From: SAR116 cluster bacterium AG-313-A07
GTDB taxonomy: Bacteria > Pseudomonadota > Alphaproteobacteria > Thalassobaculales > Thalassobaculaceae
Length of the DNA stretch: 61,932 nt
Direction: 5' to 3'
Assembly (NCBI GenBank): GCA_003284265.1
Contig: QBVV01000007.1
Span: forward strand, 1 to 61,932
Under the pieces are notes generated by a model. It saw nothing but the letters and a program-made list of their open reading frames with translations. It was not told the DNA's origin and made no database searches. This document shows positions 24,726 to 34,673 of this stretch, piece by piece. Each line of letters begins with the position of its first letter. Position 1 is the stretch's first letter. The translations under genes were made by a program, and so were the position numbers.

Positions 24726-27011
24726 ATGGAACCAACCACTGATATCGCAAAAAAAATATGGTCGGAAAAATATCAATTCAAATTATCTGATGGTAGTCCA
24801 ATAGATAAGACCTTGGATGATACGTGGCGAAGGGTAGCCAAAACACTCGCGTCTGTAGAGAAAGAACCGCGTTTAGCTGAAAAAAAATTTTATGAAGCAC
24901 TTAAAGAGGCACAATTTTTACCTGCGGGTCGAATAATCTCTGGCGCAGGAACGGAGCGATCCGTAACTTTGTTTAATTGCTTTGTTATGGGTGAAATAGC
25001 AGATGATATGTCTGGGATTTTCTCTGGTTTGCGCGAAGCAGCACTTACTATGCAACAAGGCGGAGGCATCGGATATGATTTTTCGACCCTTCGGCCAAAG
25101 GGCGCACCTGTACATGGGGTCGGGGCTGATGCATCTGGCCCACTCTCATTCATGAATGTTTGGGATTCGATGTGTCGAACAATAATGAGTGCAGGTTCTC
25201 GGCGGGGAGCCATGATGGCTACACTTCGCTGTGACCATCCGGATATAGAAGAATTTATAGAGGCTAAAAGAGACCCAGCACTTCTTCGAATGTTTAATCT
25301 TTCAGTTTTAATTACAGATAAATTTATGGAGGCAGTTCGTAACAATAATTCATGGGATTTATTGTTTGAAGAGAAAATTTTTAGAACCATTTCCGCACGG
25401 GAACTCTGGAATAAAATTATGCATTCAACATATGAGTTTGCGGAACCTGGAGTAATATTTATTGATAGGATAAATAATCTAAATAATCTGTCATACTGTG
25501 AACAAATATCAGCCACTAATCCCTGTGGGGAACAACCTTTGCCTCCCTACGGTGCATGCCTATTAGGGTCTATAAATCTAGCGAAATTAATAAAACAACC
25601 ATTTGAGGTGGCTGCCCATATTGATTTAAAAGAGCTTTCCAAGTTAGTGCGAACGTCGGTGCGTATGCTTGATAATGTGATCGATATCTCCCGGTTCCCC
25701 TTGCCAGCACAAAAAGAGGAGGCTCAAAAGAAGCGTCGGATTGGTCTTGGTGTAACGGGTTTAGCGGACGCTTTAATAATGTGTGGTGTAAGATACGGAT
25801 CTAGCGAGGCTGTAAATCTAACCAATACTTGGATGAAGAATTTAAGGGATACGGCCTATCGAGAATCAAGTCAATTAGCTAAAGAAAAAGGGGCCTTCCA
25901 ATTATTTGACGCAGAGGCTTATATGAAAAGCCCTAATATAAAAATGTTACCCGAGGATATTCAGAAAGATATTAAAGAGTTTGGAATTAGAAACGCATTA
26001 ATAACGTCTATAGCTCCAACTGGAACGATATCACTGCTTGCGGATAACGTCTCTTCTGGGGTCGAGCCAGTCTTTGCATTTAACTATGAAAGAACCGTGC
26101 TGCGACCAGATGGATCCAAGAGTATTGAACCAGTGCATGATTATGCCTACCAAATTTACCTTAATCTGAGAGGCGATATAAAATCGTTACCTAGTGCATT
26201 CGTCAGCGCCCATTCTCTTCGTCCTGAGGATCATCTCGTGATGCAAAGTACGGTTCAAAAATATATAGATAGCTCAATCTCAAAAACTATTAATTGCCCC
26301 GAGAATATATCATTCGAGGACTTTGAAAATATTTACCAACAGGCTTATGATCTTGGTTGCAAAGGATGCACGACTTATCGACCAAATAAAATCACGGGAT
26401 CTGTATTATCGACTAATTCAGACGTTTCGGAAAAAGAGCACTCTGCAGGCGCAAGAAAGAGTTCTCACGAGGATGATAATATAATATCGATATCCGCTCC
26501 TCTTGATAGGCCGGCAGGCTTAGATGGCAAAACATACAAAATCAAATGGCCCGAAAGTGACCATGCCATATATATCACTTTAAATGATATTATACAGGGA
26601 GGACGAAGAAGACCGTTTGAAATATTTATAAACTCAAAAAATATGGAACATTTTGCTTGGACAGTTGCGTTGACACGGATGATCAGCGCTGTTTTTCGTC
26701 GGGGTGGTGATGTGTCTTTTGTCGTTGAAGAATTAAAAGCAGTATTTGATCCAAGAGGTGGAGCTTGGATGGATAAGCGCTACGTGCCCTCGTTGTTAGC
26801 AGCTATAGGTGGTGTCATAGAGGAACATATGATCGACATTGGCTTTCTAAAGGATAGTGATAATTTGGAATTAGAATTCAATAAGAAAAAACAAGTGGTT
26901 AACGCTGAAGAGGCAAATTTTAGTCAGTGCCCTCAGTGCGGATCAGCAAGTATGATAAGACAAGAGGGTTGCGACCTTTGTTCGTCTTGTGGTTATTCCA
27001 AATGCAATTAA
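24726..27011 (+). CDS. nrdJ: Adenosylcobalamin-dependent (class II) ribonucleotide reductase
   Basis: A 761-residue class II reductase. It shows LFNCFVMG, QQGGGIGYDFSTLRP, NPCGEQPLPPYGACLLGSIN with the active-site Cys, APTGTISLLADNVSSGVEP and, at the C-terminus, a Cys-rich tail with CPQCG, CDLCSSCGY and a final Cys-Asn pair. It reduces ribonucleotides for DNA synthesis using adenosylcobalamin and works without oxygen. The C-terminal Cys pairs are redox or zinc Cys known in the family. The adenosyltransferase at 14316-14879 would supply its cofactor. It begins 80 bases after the DUF218 gene and seems to stand alone. Confidence 0.93.
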   Translation: MEPTTDIAKKIWSEKYQFKLSDGSPIDKTLDDTWRRVAKTLASVEKEPRLAEKKFYEALKEAQFLPAGRIISGAGTERSVTLFNCFVMGEIADDMSGIFSGLREAALTMQQGGGIGYDFSTLRPKGAPVHGVGADASGPLSFMNVWDSMCRTIMSAGSRRGAMMATLRCDHPDIEEFIEAKRDPALLRMFNLSVLITDKFMEAVRNNNSWDLLFEEKIFRTISARELWNKIMHSTYEFAEPGVIFIDRINNLNNLSYCEQISATNPCGEQPLPPYGACLLGSINLAKLIKQPFEVAAHIDLKELSKLVRTSVRMLDNVIDISRFPLPAQKEEAQKKRRIGLGVTGLADALIMCGVRYGSSEAVNLTNTWMKNLRDTAYRESSQLAKEKGAFQLFDAEAYMKSPNIKMLPEDIQKDIKEFGIRNALITSIAPTGTISLLADNVSSGVEPVFAFNYERTVLRPDGSKSIEPVHDYAYQIYLNLRGDIKSLPSAFVSAHSLRPEDHLVMQSTVQKYIDSSISKTINCPENISFEDFENIYQQAYDLGCKGCTTYRPNKITGSVLSTNSDVSEKEHSAGARKSSHEDDNIISISAPLDRPAGLDGKTYKIKWPESDHAIYITLNDIIQGGRRRPFEIFINSKNMEHFAWTVALTRMISAVFRRGGDVSFVVEELKAVFDPRGGAWMDKRYVPSLLAAIGGVIEEHMIDIGFLKDSDNLELEFNKKKQVVNAEEANFSQCPQCGSASMIRQEGCDLCSSCGYSKCN

Positions 27012-27069
27012 ACGTGAATAATATTTTTTTGAAGATAAGGAGAAAGCCTAAAACTTGAATTAATGTATG

Positions 27070-28422
27070 CTAAAGAGCGGTTGGAACTTTTGCCGTCTTC
27101 AGTGCCTCGTTTTGTCGACTAGCTACCTCTGATACATCAAAATCGCTAATGAGCTCCTGAAATATATTGTACCAATTCACTTCAGCATTCAAATGAAGGA
27201 ACACAGAACCCAATCCAATAGCTGCGCGATCCATCAATACAAACTCTCGTGGTGGTTTTACTCCGTTTAATCGACGCAGTTCTTTGTGTACTTTTTCCAC
27301 CACTTCTTTGCCGTAGACACCACTGTTCGTTTCCTGAATCCGGCGCACTTTATCTTCCATTAACGGAGAATAGACAAACCTGGCCCAGTGATTAAGTACG
27401 TCAATCGTATCGCGGTCCAAATTCTCAAAGCCCCATGTTCTATAGGCATTAACGGCAAGTTCCTCGTCACCATCCCTCAATCCAATATAAAGGTCTATCA
27501 CACCCTTAACAAAAGTTGGGGGGAAAACCCTAATACACCCAAAATCTAAGAGATTAATATCGCCATTTGGCCGTATGGAGTAATTGCCAAGATGAGGATC
27601 TCCATGGATTATCCCATAAAGGTAAAATGGTATATACCAGGCGCGGAACATATTTTCCGCAACAAGATTTCTCATTTCCAGTTCAGGATTATTTTTTATA
27701 AAATCTAATATGGGAATGCCATCTAACCAGGTCATGGTCAGTAAGCGGTCCGTTGAGGCGGTCTCGATCAAGTCTGGGACATGAACGGTTTCTTCGTTGG
27801 CTAACATTAGCCGATATAAGGCCATATTTCGGCCTTCTCGTATATAATCTAGTTCTTCACGAATACGCGCGGATAGTTCTTTATAGATCTCTGAAGCATT
27901 GATCGCATTGTCATACCTTTGGTATATAGACATAACCAAACGTAGCTGTTTTAGATCAGCCTCAACGGCTGATTTCATATCGGGATATTGTAGTTTACAA
28001 GCAACGGTTTGCCCGCCGAGCGACTTTGCCCTGTGCACCTGTCCCAAGGATGCGGCAGCAACAGCCTCTTGGTTAAAAGAATTAAAGTTACTTTGCCAAT
28101 CTTTCCCTAATTCAGCAGACATTCGCCTCTTAACAAAAAGGCGTCCCATGCTGGGGGCATTTGATTGAAGTTGTCGCAGCTCTTCTACATATTCGTCGGG
28201 TAACGCATCCGGAATTGTAGCAAGTATTTGTGCAACCTTCATCACCGGACCTTTAAGGTTCCCTAATGCCAATTTTAGATCGGCTGGCATTTCTTGTTTC
28301 CCAAGATTTAAGCCTAGATACCGTTGGCCTGCGACGCGGGCCGCTATTCCACCAACAGCACCGGTAACTTTCGCATACCGTTTTATTCTTCCTGACAGCG
28401 AGTTATTTTCAGTGTTATCCAT
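27070..28422 (-). CDS. ABC1/UbiB (AarF/ADCK) family atypical kinase
   Basis: A 450-residue UbiB-family protein linked to ubiquinone synthesis and lipid handling. The N-terminal motif is KVAQ (62-65) in GPVMKVAQILATIPDALP, where most UbiB proteins have KxGQ. AAASLGQVH (122-130), Lys143 in VACKLQYP, HGDPHLGNY and the metal-binding Asp in INLLDFGC complete the kinase-like core. It should bind adenine nucleotide and act at the membrane, but whether it phosphorylates anything is unclear. It is convergent with nrdJ and on the same strand as the following ABM, EamA and desulfhydrase genes. Confidence 0.88.
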   Translation of the reverse strand: MDNTENNSLSGRIKRYAKVTGAVGGIAARVAGQRYLGLNLGKQEMPADLKLALGNLKGPVMKVAQILATIPDALPDEYVEELRQLQSNAPSMGRLFVKRRMSAELGKDWQSNFNSFNQEAVAAASLGQVHRAKSLGGQTVACKLQYPDMKSAVEADLKQLRLVMSIYQRYDNAINASEIYKELSARIREELDYIREGRNMALYRLMLANEETVHVPDLIETASTDRLLTMTWLDGIPILDFIKNNPELEMRNLVAENMFRAWYIPFYLYGIIHGDPHLGNYSIRPNGDINLLDFGCIRVFPPTFVKGVIDLYIGLRDGDEELAVNAYRTWGFENLDRDTIDVLNHWARFVYSPLMEDKVRRIQETNSGVYGKEVVEKVHKELRRLNGVKPPREFVLMDRAAIGLGSVFLHLNAEVNWYNIFQELISDFDVSEVASRQNEALKTAKVPTAL

Positions 28423-28479
28423 ACCCGTAAGATAGGTTAATATTATGGTAGAGAAAGTGAAAAGTTAAAAAATTTTTAA

Positions 28480-28797
28480 TCATGCCCAAGGTGAGTTTGA
28501 GAAATCATAGTCTCTGATAACATTGGCTACTCTAATGCGATAGTCTTTAAATAAAGTTAAACGGCCTTTTTCCTGTGCTATTTTATGCGATAACTGATTG
28601 CGCCACACCTTTATGGCAGTTTCACTTTCCCAGGTTGATAGAGATAATAATTTTTCGGGATTATTCAGACTTCTAAAACGTTCGATAGAAATAAAACCTT
28701 CAACGTGTTCCAGCTCTTCTTTTAGCTGGGAAGCTATGTCGAGATAATCGTTTATCCCAGACCGTTTTGGTTCGACTTCAAATATCACGACGTGCAT
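28480..28797 (-). CDS. Antibiotic biosynthesis monooxygenase (ABM) family protein
   Basis: A 105-residue dimeric alpha-beta-barrel domain protein. It starts MHVVIFEVEPKRS and has the LEHVEGFISIERFRSLNNPEKLLSLSTWESETAIKVWR stretch in parts, the standard ABM pattern of strand, helix and Trp. Members include monooxygenases and haem-degrading enzymes, but many have no known role; no metal or haem ligand is certain here. The start Met at 28797 gives the family start. It stands between the UbiB gene and the EamA transporter, each with gaps of about 60-80 bases. Confidence 0.8.
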   Translation of the reverse strand: MHVVIFEVEPKRSGINDYLDIASQLKEELEHVEGFISIERFRSLNNPEKLLSLSTWESETAIKVWRNQLSHKIAQEKGRLTLFKDYRIRVANVIRDYDFSNSPWA

Positions 28798-28877
28798 CCG
28801 AATCCCCCACTACTACACTTTTATTGATACAGCTATCAATGTGACTTTTTTAACTCATTGTATCTTTATAATTTGTT

Positions 28878-29756
28878 TTATGCAGCCCCTTTTTGTTTTA
28901 ATTTGAACACGTAGATACCTGAAAATATTATTATAGCAGAGCCGATAAAGGTAGTGATTTCTGGTATGGTATTAAAGAAGAGCCATCCAAATAAAACTGC
29001 CCAGACTATATTTACATATGAGAACGGCTGCAGAAGGCTTGCTGGTGCTATAGCTAATGCTTTAATTAGCGTTGAATGACCTGCAACTCCCAGTATAGCT
29101 AAAACAGAAAATTTGCCTAACCAATCTAAATCGACGGGCAACCAGTAGAAGGGAAGGATGGTGCACAAAATTACAAAACCAATCGTCCCTGTAAATAAAG
29201 TAGTTCTTTCCGCTCCATCATATTGAGACACGAGGCGCGTCAAAACCTGATAGAGTCCCCAAAGTACTGTGCCAAACAAAGGAATTAGCATCCATGGGTC
29301 GAATGATGCAAAACCGGGTTTAACAATAATACATATTCCAACAAAGCCTAGGACTACAATAAGCCACTGCCTAACAGTTATTACTTCTCTCAGTATAAGG
29401 GCTGACATGGCCATAGTAACGATTGGACCGGCACCCGAAATAGCCGATATCTCTGCCAGCGGGAGATGCCTAAAAGCAAAGACGTATACACCTATTTCGG
29501 CTAAAAGCAGTAAAGCGCGAGTAATTTGAAGAATTGGCACTAGCGAGCTAAAGGCTCGTTTTTTATGATATTTCAAACCTACCGCCAATCCATAGCCTCC
29601 AAAAAATAAATAGCGAAACCAGAGTATCATCACCATGGGATAGACTTGCGATACGTGTTTAGTCATTGAGTTAAGGAAAGCGAATAAAAGTGTTGCCAGA
29701 ATTGCAAGGGCAATTCCTTTTAGAGGTTGGTCTGCAGAAGGATTCTTTTTAGTCAT
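28878..29756 (-). CDS. EamA/DMT-superfamily transporter
   Basis: A 292-residue polytopic protein with about ten membrane helices and two EamA repeats; the PxxG-type ends and the helix HLPLAEISAISGAGPIVTMAMSALILREVITVRQW, quoted here in parts, are typical. These transporters move metabolites such as amino acids, purines or S-adenosylmethionine; the substrate is not predictable. It ends with Lys-rich residues. It starts three bases before the end of the PLP deaminase gene and may be co-transcribed with it. Confidence 0.85.
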   Translation of the reverse strand: MTKKNPSADQPLKGIALAILATLLFAFLNSMTKHVSQVYPMVMILWFRYLFFGGYGLAVGLKYHKKRAFSSLVPILQITRALLLLAEIGVYVFAFRHLPLAEISAISGAGPIVTMAMSALILREVITVRQWLIVVLGFVGICIIVKPGFASFDPWMLIPLFGTVLWGLYQVLTRLVSQYDGAERTTLFTGTIGFVILCTILPFYWLPVDLDWLGKFSVLAILGVAGHSTLIKALAIAPASLLQPFSYVNIVWAVLFGWLFFNTIPEITTFIGSAIIIFSGIYVFKLKQKGAA

Positions 29757-29759
29757 AAG

Positions 29760-30851
29760 TCAGGGCTTATAATTTGGATGTTTGGTAGATAAGCCTTTAT
29801 TTAGTTTTTCTGTTATTTCGTTTTCATAGGCAAATATTGCTGGCATACCCCCTGTATGTAAATACAATATGTTTTGGGCGTTACTAAATACCCCCTGCCT
29901 ATATAAACCAATAGCTCCTGCAAGAGATTTAGCTGTATAAACTGGATCAACGATCATGCCTTCTAGGGTCCCTGCAAGCGTCATAGCTTCGTGCACTGAT
30001 TCATTCATTTTTCCGTAACCGGGAGCCAACCAATCATCGTGACACTTAATATCGCTATCCAGAACTATGTGACCACAGCCGATTAAATTTTCTGCAAGGC
30101 GAACGATACCTTTAACTCGCGATGTTTGCTGTTTTTTATCACGGCGAACACAAATTCCATGCACAGAAATTTCAGATCCAAGTAATCGTAACCCTAGCAA
30201 TATTCCAACATGTGTAGCTGCGCTTCCACTTGCGACAACTATTTTTTCTATAGGTTGTTTTTGATATTGTAATTGATCTAAAATTTCTCCGGCGCATCGC
30301 ATATACCCCAAAGCGCCTAGCGGTTTGGTAGTGGGAGATAATGTTAAAAGGTAGGGTTTCTTGCCTTTCTTGCGGTGAACCTCTGCTATGTCGGCAATAT
30401 TGGCATCGGCAGCAGTCTCATCTTCGCCGATATGAAAAGTCGAGGAACTGGCACCAAAGAGTTTATTCAATAGAACGTTTCCAGATTGGTGATACGAGAG
30501 TGGCATGTCACCAACTCTATTTTCTAATTGGACGTGACAGTATAAACCAAGTTTGGCCGCTGCCGCTGCTGCGCTTCTAACGTAATTTGATTGAACTGCC
30601 CCGGTAATTAATATCATGTTAGCACCACAACGAATGGCATCTCCAAATGAATACTCTAACTGCCGAGCCTTATTACCCCCACCTGCAAAACCAGTTAAAT
30701 CATCACGTTTTGAAAAGTACATGGGGCCAGCAATATGCTGCGATAATCGCTGCATTTTCTCTAAAGGCGTTGGGATATTAGCTAATTCGACACGAGGGAA
30801 CTTTGCCAAAAAAGAATTAATTCGATCCATATTTGTTGACGAAGAACTCAC
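29760..30851 (-). CDS. D-cysteine desulfhydrase / ACC deaminase family PLP enzyme
   Basis: A 363-residue fold-II PLP protein. The PLP lysine is Lys61 in GGGNKARQLEY, the N-terminal ANIPTPLEKM and KRDDLTG segments contact the ring, and QSNYVRSAAAAAAKLG is the usual phosphate-binding helix. It either desulfhydrates D-cysteine or deaminates 1-aminocyclopropane-1-carboxylate; the two cannot be told apart with confidence. The start is GTG at 30851, which overlaps the stop of the oligopeptidase gene by four bases; Met8 is an alternative. The overlap suggests translational coupling with the peptidase. Confidence 0.85.
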   Translation of the reverse strand: MSSSSTNMDRINSFLAKFPRVELANIPTPLEKMQRLSQHIAGPMYFSKRDDLTGFAGGGNKARQLEYSFGDAIRCGANMILITGAVQSNYVRSAAAAAAKLGLYCHVQLENRVGDMPLSYHQSGNVLLNKLFGASSSTFHIGEDETAADANIADIAEVHRKKGKKPYLLTLSPTTKPLGALGYMRCAGEILDQLQYQKQPIEKIVVASGSAATHVGILLGLRLLGSEISVHGICVRRDKKQQTSRVKGIVRLAENLIGCGHIVLDSDIKCHDDWLAPGYGKMNESVHEAMTLAGTLEGMIVDPVYTAKSLAGAIGLYRQGVFSNAQNILYLHTGGMPAIFAYENEITEKLNKGLSTKHPNYKP

Positions 30852-32650
30852 TTATTATCATCCAATTCGTCTAAAAAACTCTCAATCATATAAAGCCCTT
30901 TAGCCCAAAATTTGCTATCACTCGCATCTAGATTGAAAGGTTTAAGCAATTCTTTGTGACCAAGCGTTCCACCGGCACGAAGCATTTCGATATAATTTTC
31001 AACGAAGTCTTTATTCGATTCTTGGTATACGGCATATAGAGAATTCACTAAACAATCTCCAAATGCGTAGGCGTAGACATAGAATGGAGAGTGAATGAAG
31101 TGCGGAATATAGGACCAGAATGAGTCGTAGTTGCGATCTAATTTGATAGCGGGACCTAAGCTTTTTTCCTGTATAGACATCCAAATATCTCCTATGGCGT
31201 CCGGGGTCAATTCTCCACCGCGACGTTGGTCATGAACTGCTGTTTCAAATTCATGAAATGCTATTTGGCGTACTACGGTATTAAGCATATCTTCTACTTT
31301 TGATGCGAGTAATATATTACGTTCTTGTCTGGTTGATTTGGTTCTGAGCAATGATTGAAATGTTAACATCTCGCCAAATACTGAAGCAGTCTCTGCTAAT
31401 GTTAGGGGAGTGTCGGCCATTAAATGCCCCTGTTGACTGGCGAGAACCTGATGAACTCCGTGACCAAGCTCATGAGCAAGCGTCATAACATCACGAGATT
31501 TTCCCTGGTAATTTAATAGAAGGTATGGATGTACGCTGGGAACGGTGGGATGCGCAAAGGCGCCCGAAGCTTTACCAGCACGAGGTGGCGCATCTATCCA
31601 GTTTTTATCAAAGAATTCTTCTCCAATAAGAGCCAAATCAGGGGAGAAGGCATCATAAGAATCAAGCACAATCCTCTTGGCGTCCTTCCATTCGATTACT
31701 GTGTCATCATCGTTAGGTAAAGGAGCATTTCTATCCCAATAATTTAGCTGTTTAACGCCGAACCATTTGGCTTTAAGCTTATAATATCGATGGGATAGCC
31801 TTTCATAACTTTGCGTTACTGTCGTAACAAGGGCATCAACGACATCGTCTTCCACCTGATTAATTCTGTTCCTGGATGAAACGGGTTTGGCGTACTGCCG
31901 CCACTTATCCTCAATTTCTTTATCTTTTGCCAAGCTATTAGTGATCAATGAATATAATTTAATGTTGTCATTCAATTTGGCTCCCAAGGTCAATGCGGCA
32001 GTTTTTCTTTTATCGCTATCCTTATGAGATAGAAGATCAAGTATTTCTGCTATTGTCAGTTCCTGGTCGTCTATTTCGAATCTTAGGTCTGCCATTGTTT
32101 CATCGAAAAGGCGTATCCAGGAAGATCGACCTGTAACACTTTTTTCTAAAAGCATCTTTTCTAATTCGTCGCTTAATTGGTGTGGGCGGAAAACGCGAAC
32201 ATCCCGGATCCAGGGTGCAAAATGAGAAAGTTCTGGGTTTTCTAGTTTTTGATTTAACCCAGAGTCGTCAATGCGATTGATTTCGAGCGTGAAGAATAGA
32301 AGTTTGCTGCTTATTTCTGTAACAGCCTCTTGCATTGACTGATAGAACTGTCCGTTCTCTGGGTTTGACATGTCTGATGCGTAAATTAACTGTGCGTATG
32401 ACATTATACGGCCGATGGTTTCGTCGATCTTCTCATACTCGATAATACAACGAGCAAGTTTAGTTCCCGACATTTCGGCCACATGAGTTTGATGTTTTTT
32501 CTCGAAGTTCTCTGCATGTACCCTCAGTTTAGCAAGGTCACTTTCCAACTCTTTTGATTTTGGTCCGGGGTAAAGGTCTGATAAGTCCCAATTTGGTAGA
32601 ACTCCTATTTCATAAGTTGAATTAGGATCTGTTTTCTCGATTTTTTCCAT
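30848..32650 (-). CDS. pepF: M3 family oligoendopeptidase (PepF-like)
   Basis: A 600-residue M3 metallopeptidase. The zinc motif HELGH starts at His393 (His393, Glu394, His397), and the third ligand Glu lies about 24 residues later in LAETASVFGEM. The N-terminal half (about 1-200) has helical oligoendopeptidase F character; the C-terminal part includes SFWSYIPHFIHSPFYVYAY. It degrades short peptides in the cytoplasm. It is the first gene of the leftward cluster and is divergent from the acyl-CoA ligase across 92 bases. Confidence 0.92.
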   Translation of the reverse strand: MEKIEKTDPNSTYEIGVLPNWDLSDLYPGPKSKELESDLAKLRVHAENFEKKHQTHVAEMSGTKLARCIIEYEKIDETIGRIMSYAQLIYASDMSNPENGQFYQSMQEAVTEISSKLLFFTLEINRIDDSGLNQKLENPELSHFAPWIRDVRVFRPHQLSDELEKMLLEKSVTGRSSWIRLFDETMADLRFEIDDQELTIAEILDLLSHKDSDKRKTAALTLGAKLNDNIKLYSLITNSLAKDKEIEDKWRQYAKPVSSRNRINQVEDDVVDALVTTVTQSYERLSHRYYKLKAKWFGVKQLNYWDRNAPLPNDDDTVIEWKDAKRIVLDSYDAFSPDLALIGEEFFDKNWIDAPPRAGKASGAFAHPTVPSVHPYLLLNYQGKSRDVMTLAHELGHGVHQVLASQQGHLMADTPLTLAETASVFGEMLTFQSLLRTKSTRQERNILLASKVEDMLNTVVRQIAFHEFETAVHDQRRGGELTPDAIGDIWMSIQEKSLGPAIKLDRNYDSFWSYIPHFIHSPFYVYAYAFGDCLVNSLYAVYQESNKDFVENYIEMLRAGGTLGHKELLKPFNLDASDSKFWAKGLYMIESFLDELDDNK

Positions 32651-32742
32651 GGGACTAAAGACCTTTTGATATTATAATTTATCTGTCACGCAGCAACCGT
32701 ACTTTTTATTGTTCAGCGGTTTTAGAGTGTCGGGAGTAAATA

Positions 32743-34542
32743 ATGGATTACAAGGCGTTAAGCAATCTCGCATCAATGTTTTTTGATCAAGCGGATCTAT
32801 TAGAAGATAAACCGTTTCTTTGGGGTAAGAAAGACGAGATATATCGTTGCAAGACGTATGGCGTTGTTGCTGAAGAAGTTTGTAAAATTGCAAACGGTTT
32901 GATCTCCATCGGTATAAACAAAGGGGATCGTGTCATGATTGTTTCCGAGAATCGTCCGGAATGGGTCATCGCCGATCTAGCAATTACAGCAATTGGGGCA
33001 ATTGTTGTCCCCGCGTACACAACTAATACTGCAGATGATCACTTTTATGTGGCAGAGCATTCACAAGCTAAAGCGGCATTTATATCTACACAGGGGTTAA
33101 TGGAAAAATTTAGTGGAGCTGCAACCAAGAGTGAAACGTGTAAAACCGTCATAGCGATGGATGATTTCCTAGAGCGGGAAATTGATGGGTTAAATCAGAT
33201 TAAATGGGATAGCATGCTTGCCCCTGGATCGGAAAATACAGTTGATATCCGCGAGCAGTCTCATTCAATAGACAGGACTGATATTGCTTGCTTCATCTAT
33301 ACATCTGGAACTGGCGGTAACCCAAAAGGTGTAATGCTTACACACGGATCTATTCTGTCAAACTGTTTTTCCGCCTATGATTTATTGACAGAATTCGGAC
33401 TTGGAGATGAAAAATTTTTATCCCTCCTTCCTTTATCACATTCTTACGAACATACGTGTGGACTTTATTTTCCCATCTCTATAGGGGCACAAATCTATTA
33501 CGCAGAAGGACCTGATAAGGTAGCCCAAAATCTTCAAGAGGCCAAACCGACGATCATGACAGCTGTACCGCGATTATATGAGTCGCTGCATGATCGAATC
33601 CGCAAAGGCGTTGAACGAAATGCCGGAATAAAAGCGCAACTTTTCTTCAAGACTCTGGAATTAGGAAAAAAATCCCGTAGTTCAAATTTTAAAATGAATT
33701 GGATTGAAAACATACAAAATATGATGCTGGATCAATTAGTACGCAAGAAAGTTAAAGAAAGGTTTGGAGGACAGCTAAAAACCTTTGTATCTGGAGGGGC
33801 TGCACTTAACCCAGAAATTGGCGACTTTTTTTTGTCACTTGGCATCAATATCCTTCAGGGTTACGGACAGACCGAGGCTTCACCAGTGATTAGTTGCAAT
33901 CGGCCGGGGAATATACGGATAGAAACAGTAGGGCCAGCTTTGGCGGGAGTTGAAATCAAAATTGCGGATGATGGAGAGATACTTGTCCGTGGGGAACTCG
34001 TAATGGATGGATACTGGCGCGACGAAAAAGCGACCAATGAGACTATAATAGATGGTTGGTTACACACCGGTGATATAGGGGTAATTCAGAGCGACGGTTT
34101 TCTGCAAATCACGGATCGAAAAAAAGATATTATAGTAAACTCAGGAGGGGATAATATTGCACCTGCGCGTGTAGAAGGTGCTATAACTTTAAGACCAGAA
34201 TTCAATCAAGCGATGGTGTACGGAGATAAAAAGCCATATCTAGTTGCTCTGGTTGTTCCTTCGGAAGAGTTTATCAGCGAATGGTGTCGGGATAACAATG
34301 AAGATAAGAGCCTCTTAGAACTCTCAGAAAATGATTTACTTCGAAGCAAGGTGCAGTCGATCATGTCTGAAATCAACTCGGGATTATCTCAGCTTGAGAA
34401 GATAAGGCATACCATCATAGCGCGGGAGCCTTTTCAGACCGATAATGGACTTATGACCCCAACTCTAAAAATAAGACGGCACAAAATCATTGAATTATAT
34501 GGTGATAAGCTCGAACAACTTTATAATCGCAAAAATACCTAA
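32743..34542 (+). CDS. Long-chain acyl-CoA synthetase (AMP-forming)
   Basis: A 599-residue ANL-family ligase of the eukaryote-like long-chain type. The phosphate-loop motif is YTSGTGGNPKGVMLTHG, the acyl/adenylate motif GYGQTEASP, and the C-terminal WLHTGDIG and DRKKDIIVNSGGDNIAP include the hinge and catalytic Asp/Lys regions. It activates a fatty acid with ATP and CoA. GGGAGT precedes the ATG. It stands alone between divergent pepF and the corrinoid gene, with 131 bases to the latter. Chain-length preference cannot be read from the sequence. Confidence 0.92.
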   Translation: MDYKALSNLASMFFDQADLLEDKPFLWGKKDEIYRCKTYGVVAEEVCKIANGLISIGINKGDRVMIVSENRPEWVIADLAITAIGAIVVPAYTTNTADDHFYVAEHSQAKAAFISTQGLMEKFSGAATKSETCKTVIAMDDFLEREIDGLNQIKWDSMLAPGSENTVDIREQSHSIDRTDIACFIYTSGTGGNPKGVMLTHGSILSNCFSAYDLLTEFGLGDEKFLSLLPLSHSYEHTCGLYFPISIGAQIYYAEGPDKVAQNLQEAKPTIMTAVPRLYESLHDRIRKGVERNAGIKAQLFFKTLELGKKSRSSNFKMNWIENIQNMMLDQLVRKKVKERFGGQLKTFVSGGAALNPEIGDFFLSLGINILQGYGQTEASPVISCNRPGNIRIETVGPALAGVEIKIADDGEILVRGELVMDGYWRDEKATNETIIDGWLHTGDIGVIQSDGFLQITDRKKDIIVNSGGDNIAPARVEGAITLRPEFNQAMVYGDKKPYLVALVVPSEEFISEWCRDNNEDKSLLELSENDLLRSKVQSIMSEINSGLSQLEKIRHTIIAREPFQTDNGLMTPTLKIRRHKIIELYGDKLEQLYNRKNT

Positions 34543-34673
34543 ATTACAGAATTTCAGCAAAAACATGGCGTAAATCTATCTTTTGTTCGAGACGCGACAT
34601 ATATCGTCGTTACCTAGCTAGTCTTGTTAATAAAATTGATGAAGTGTTCTTCTTTTAGTCTGGGAAAAAACCA

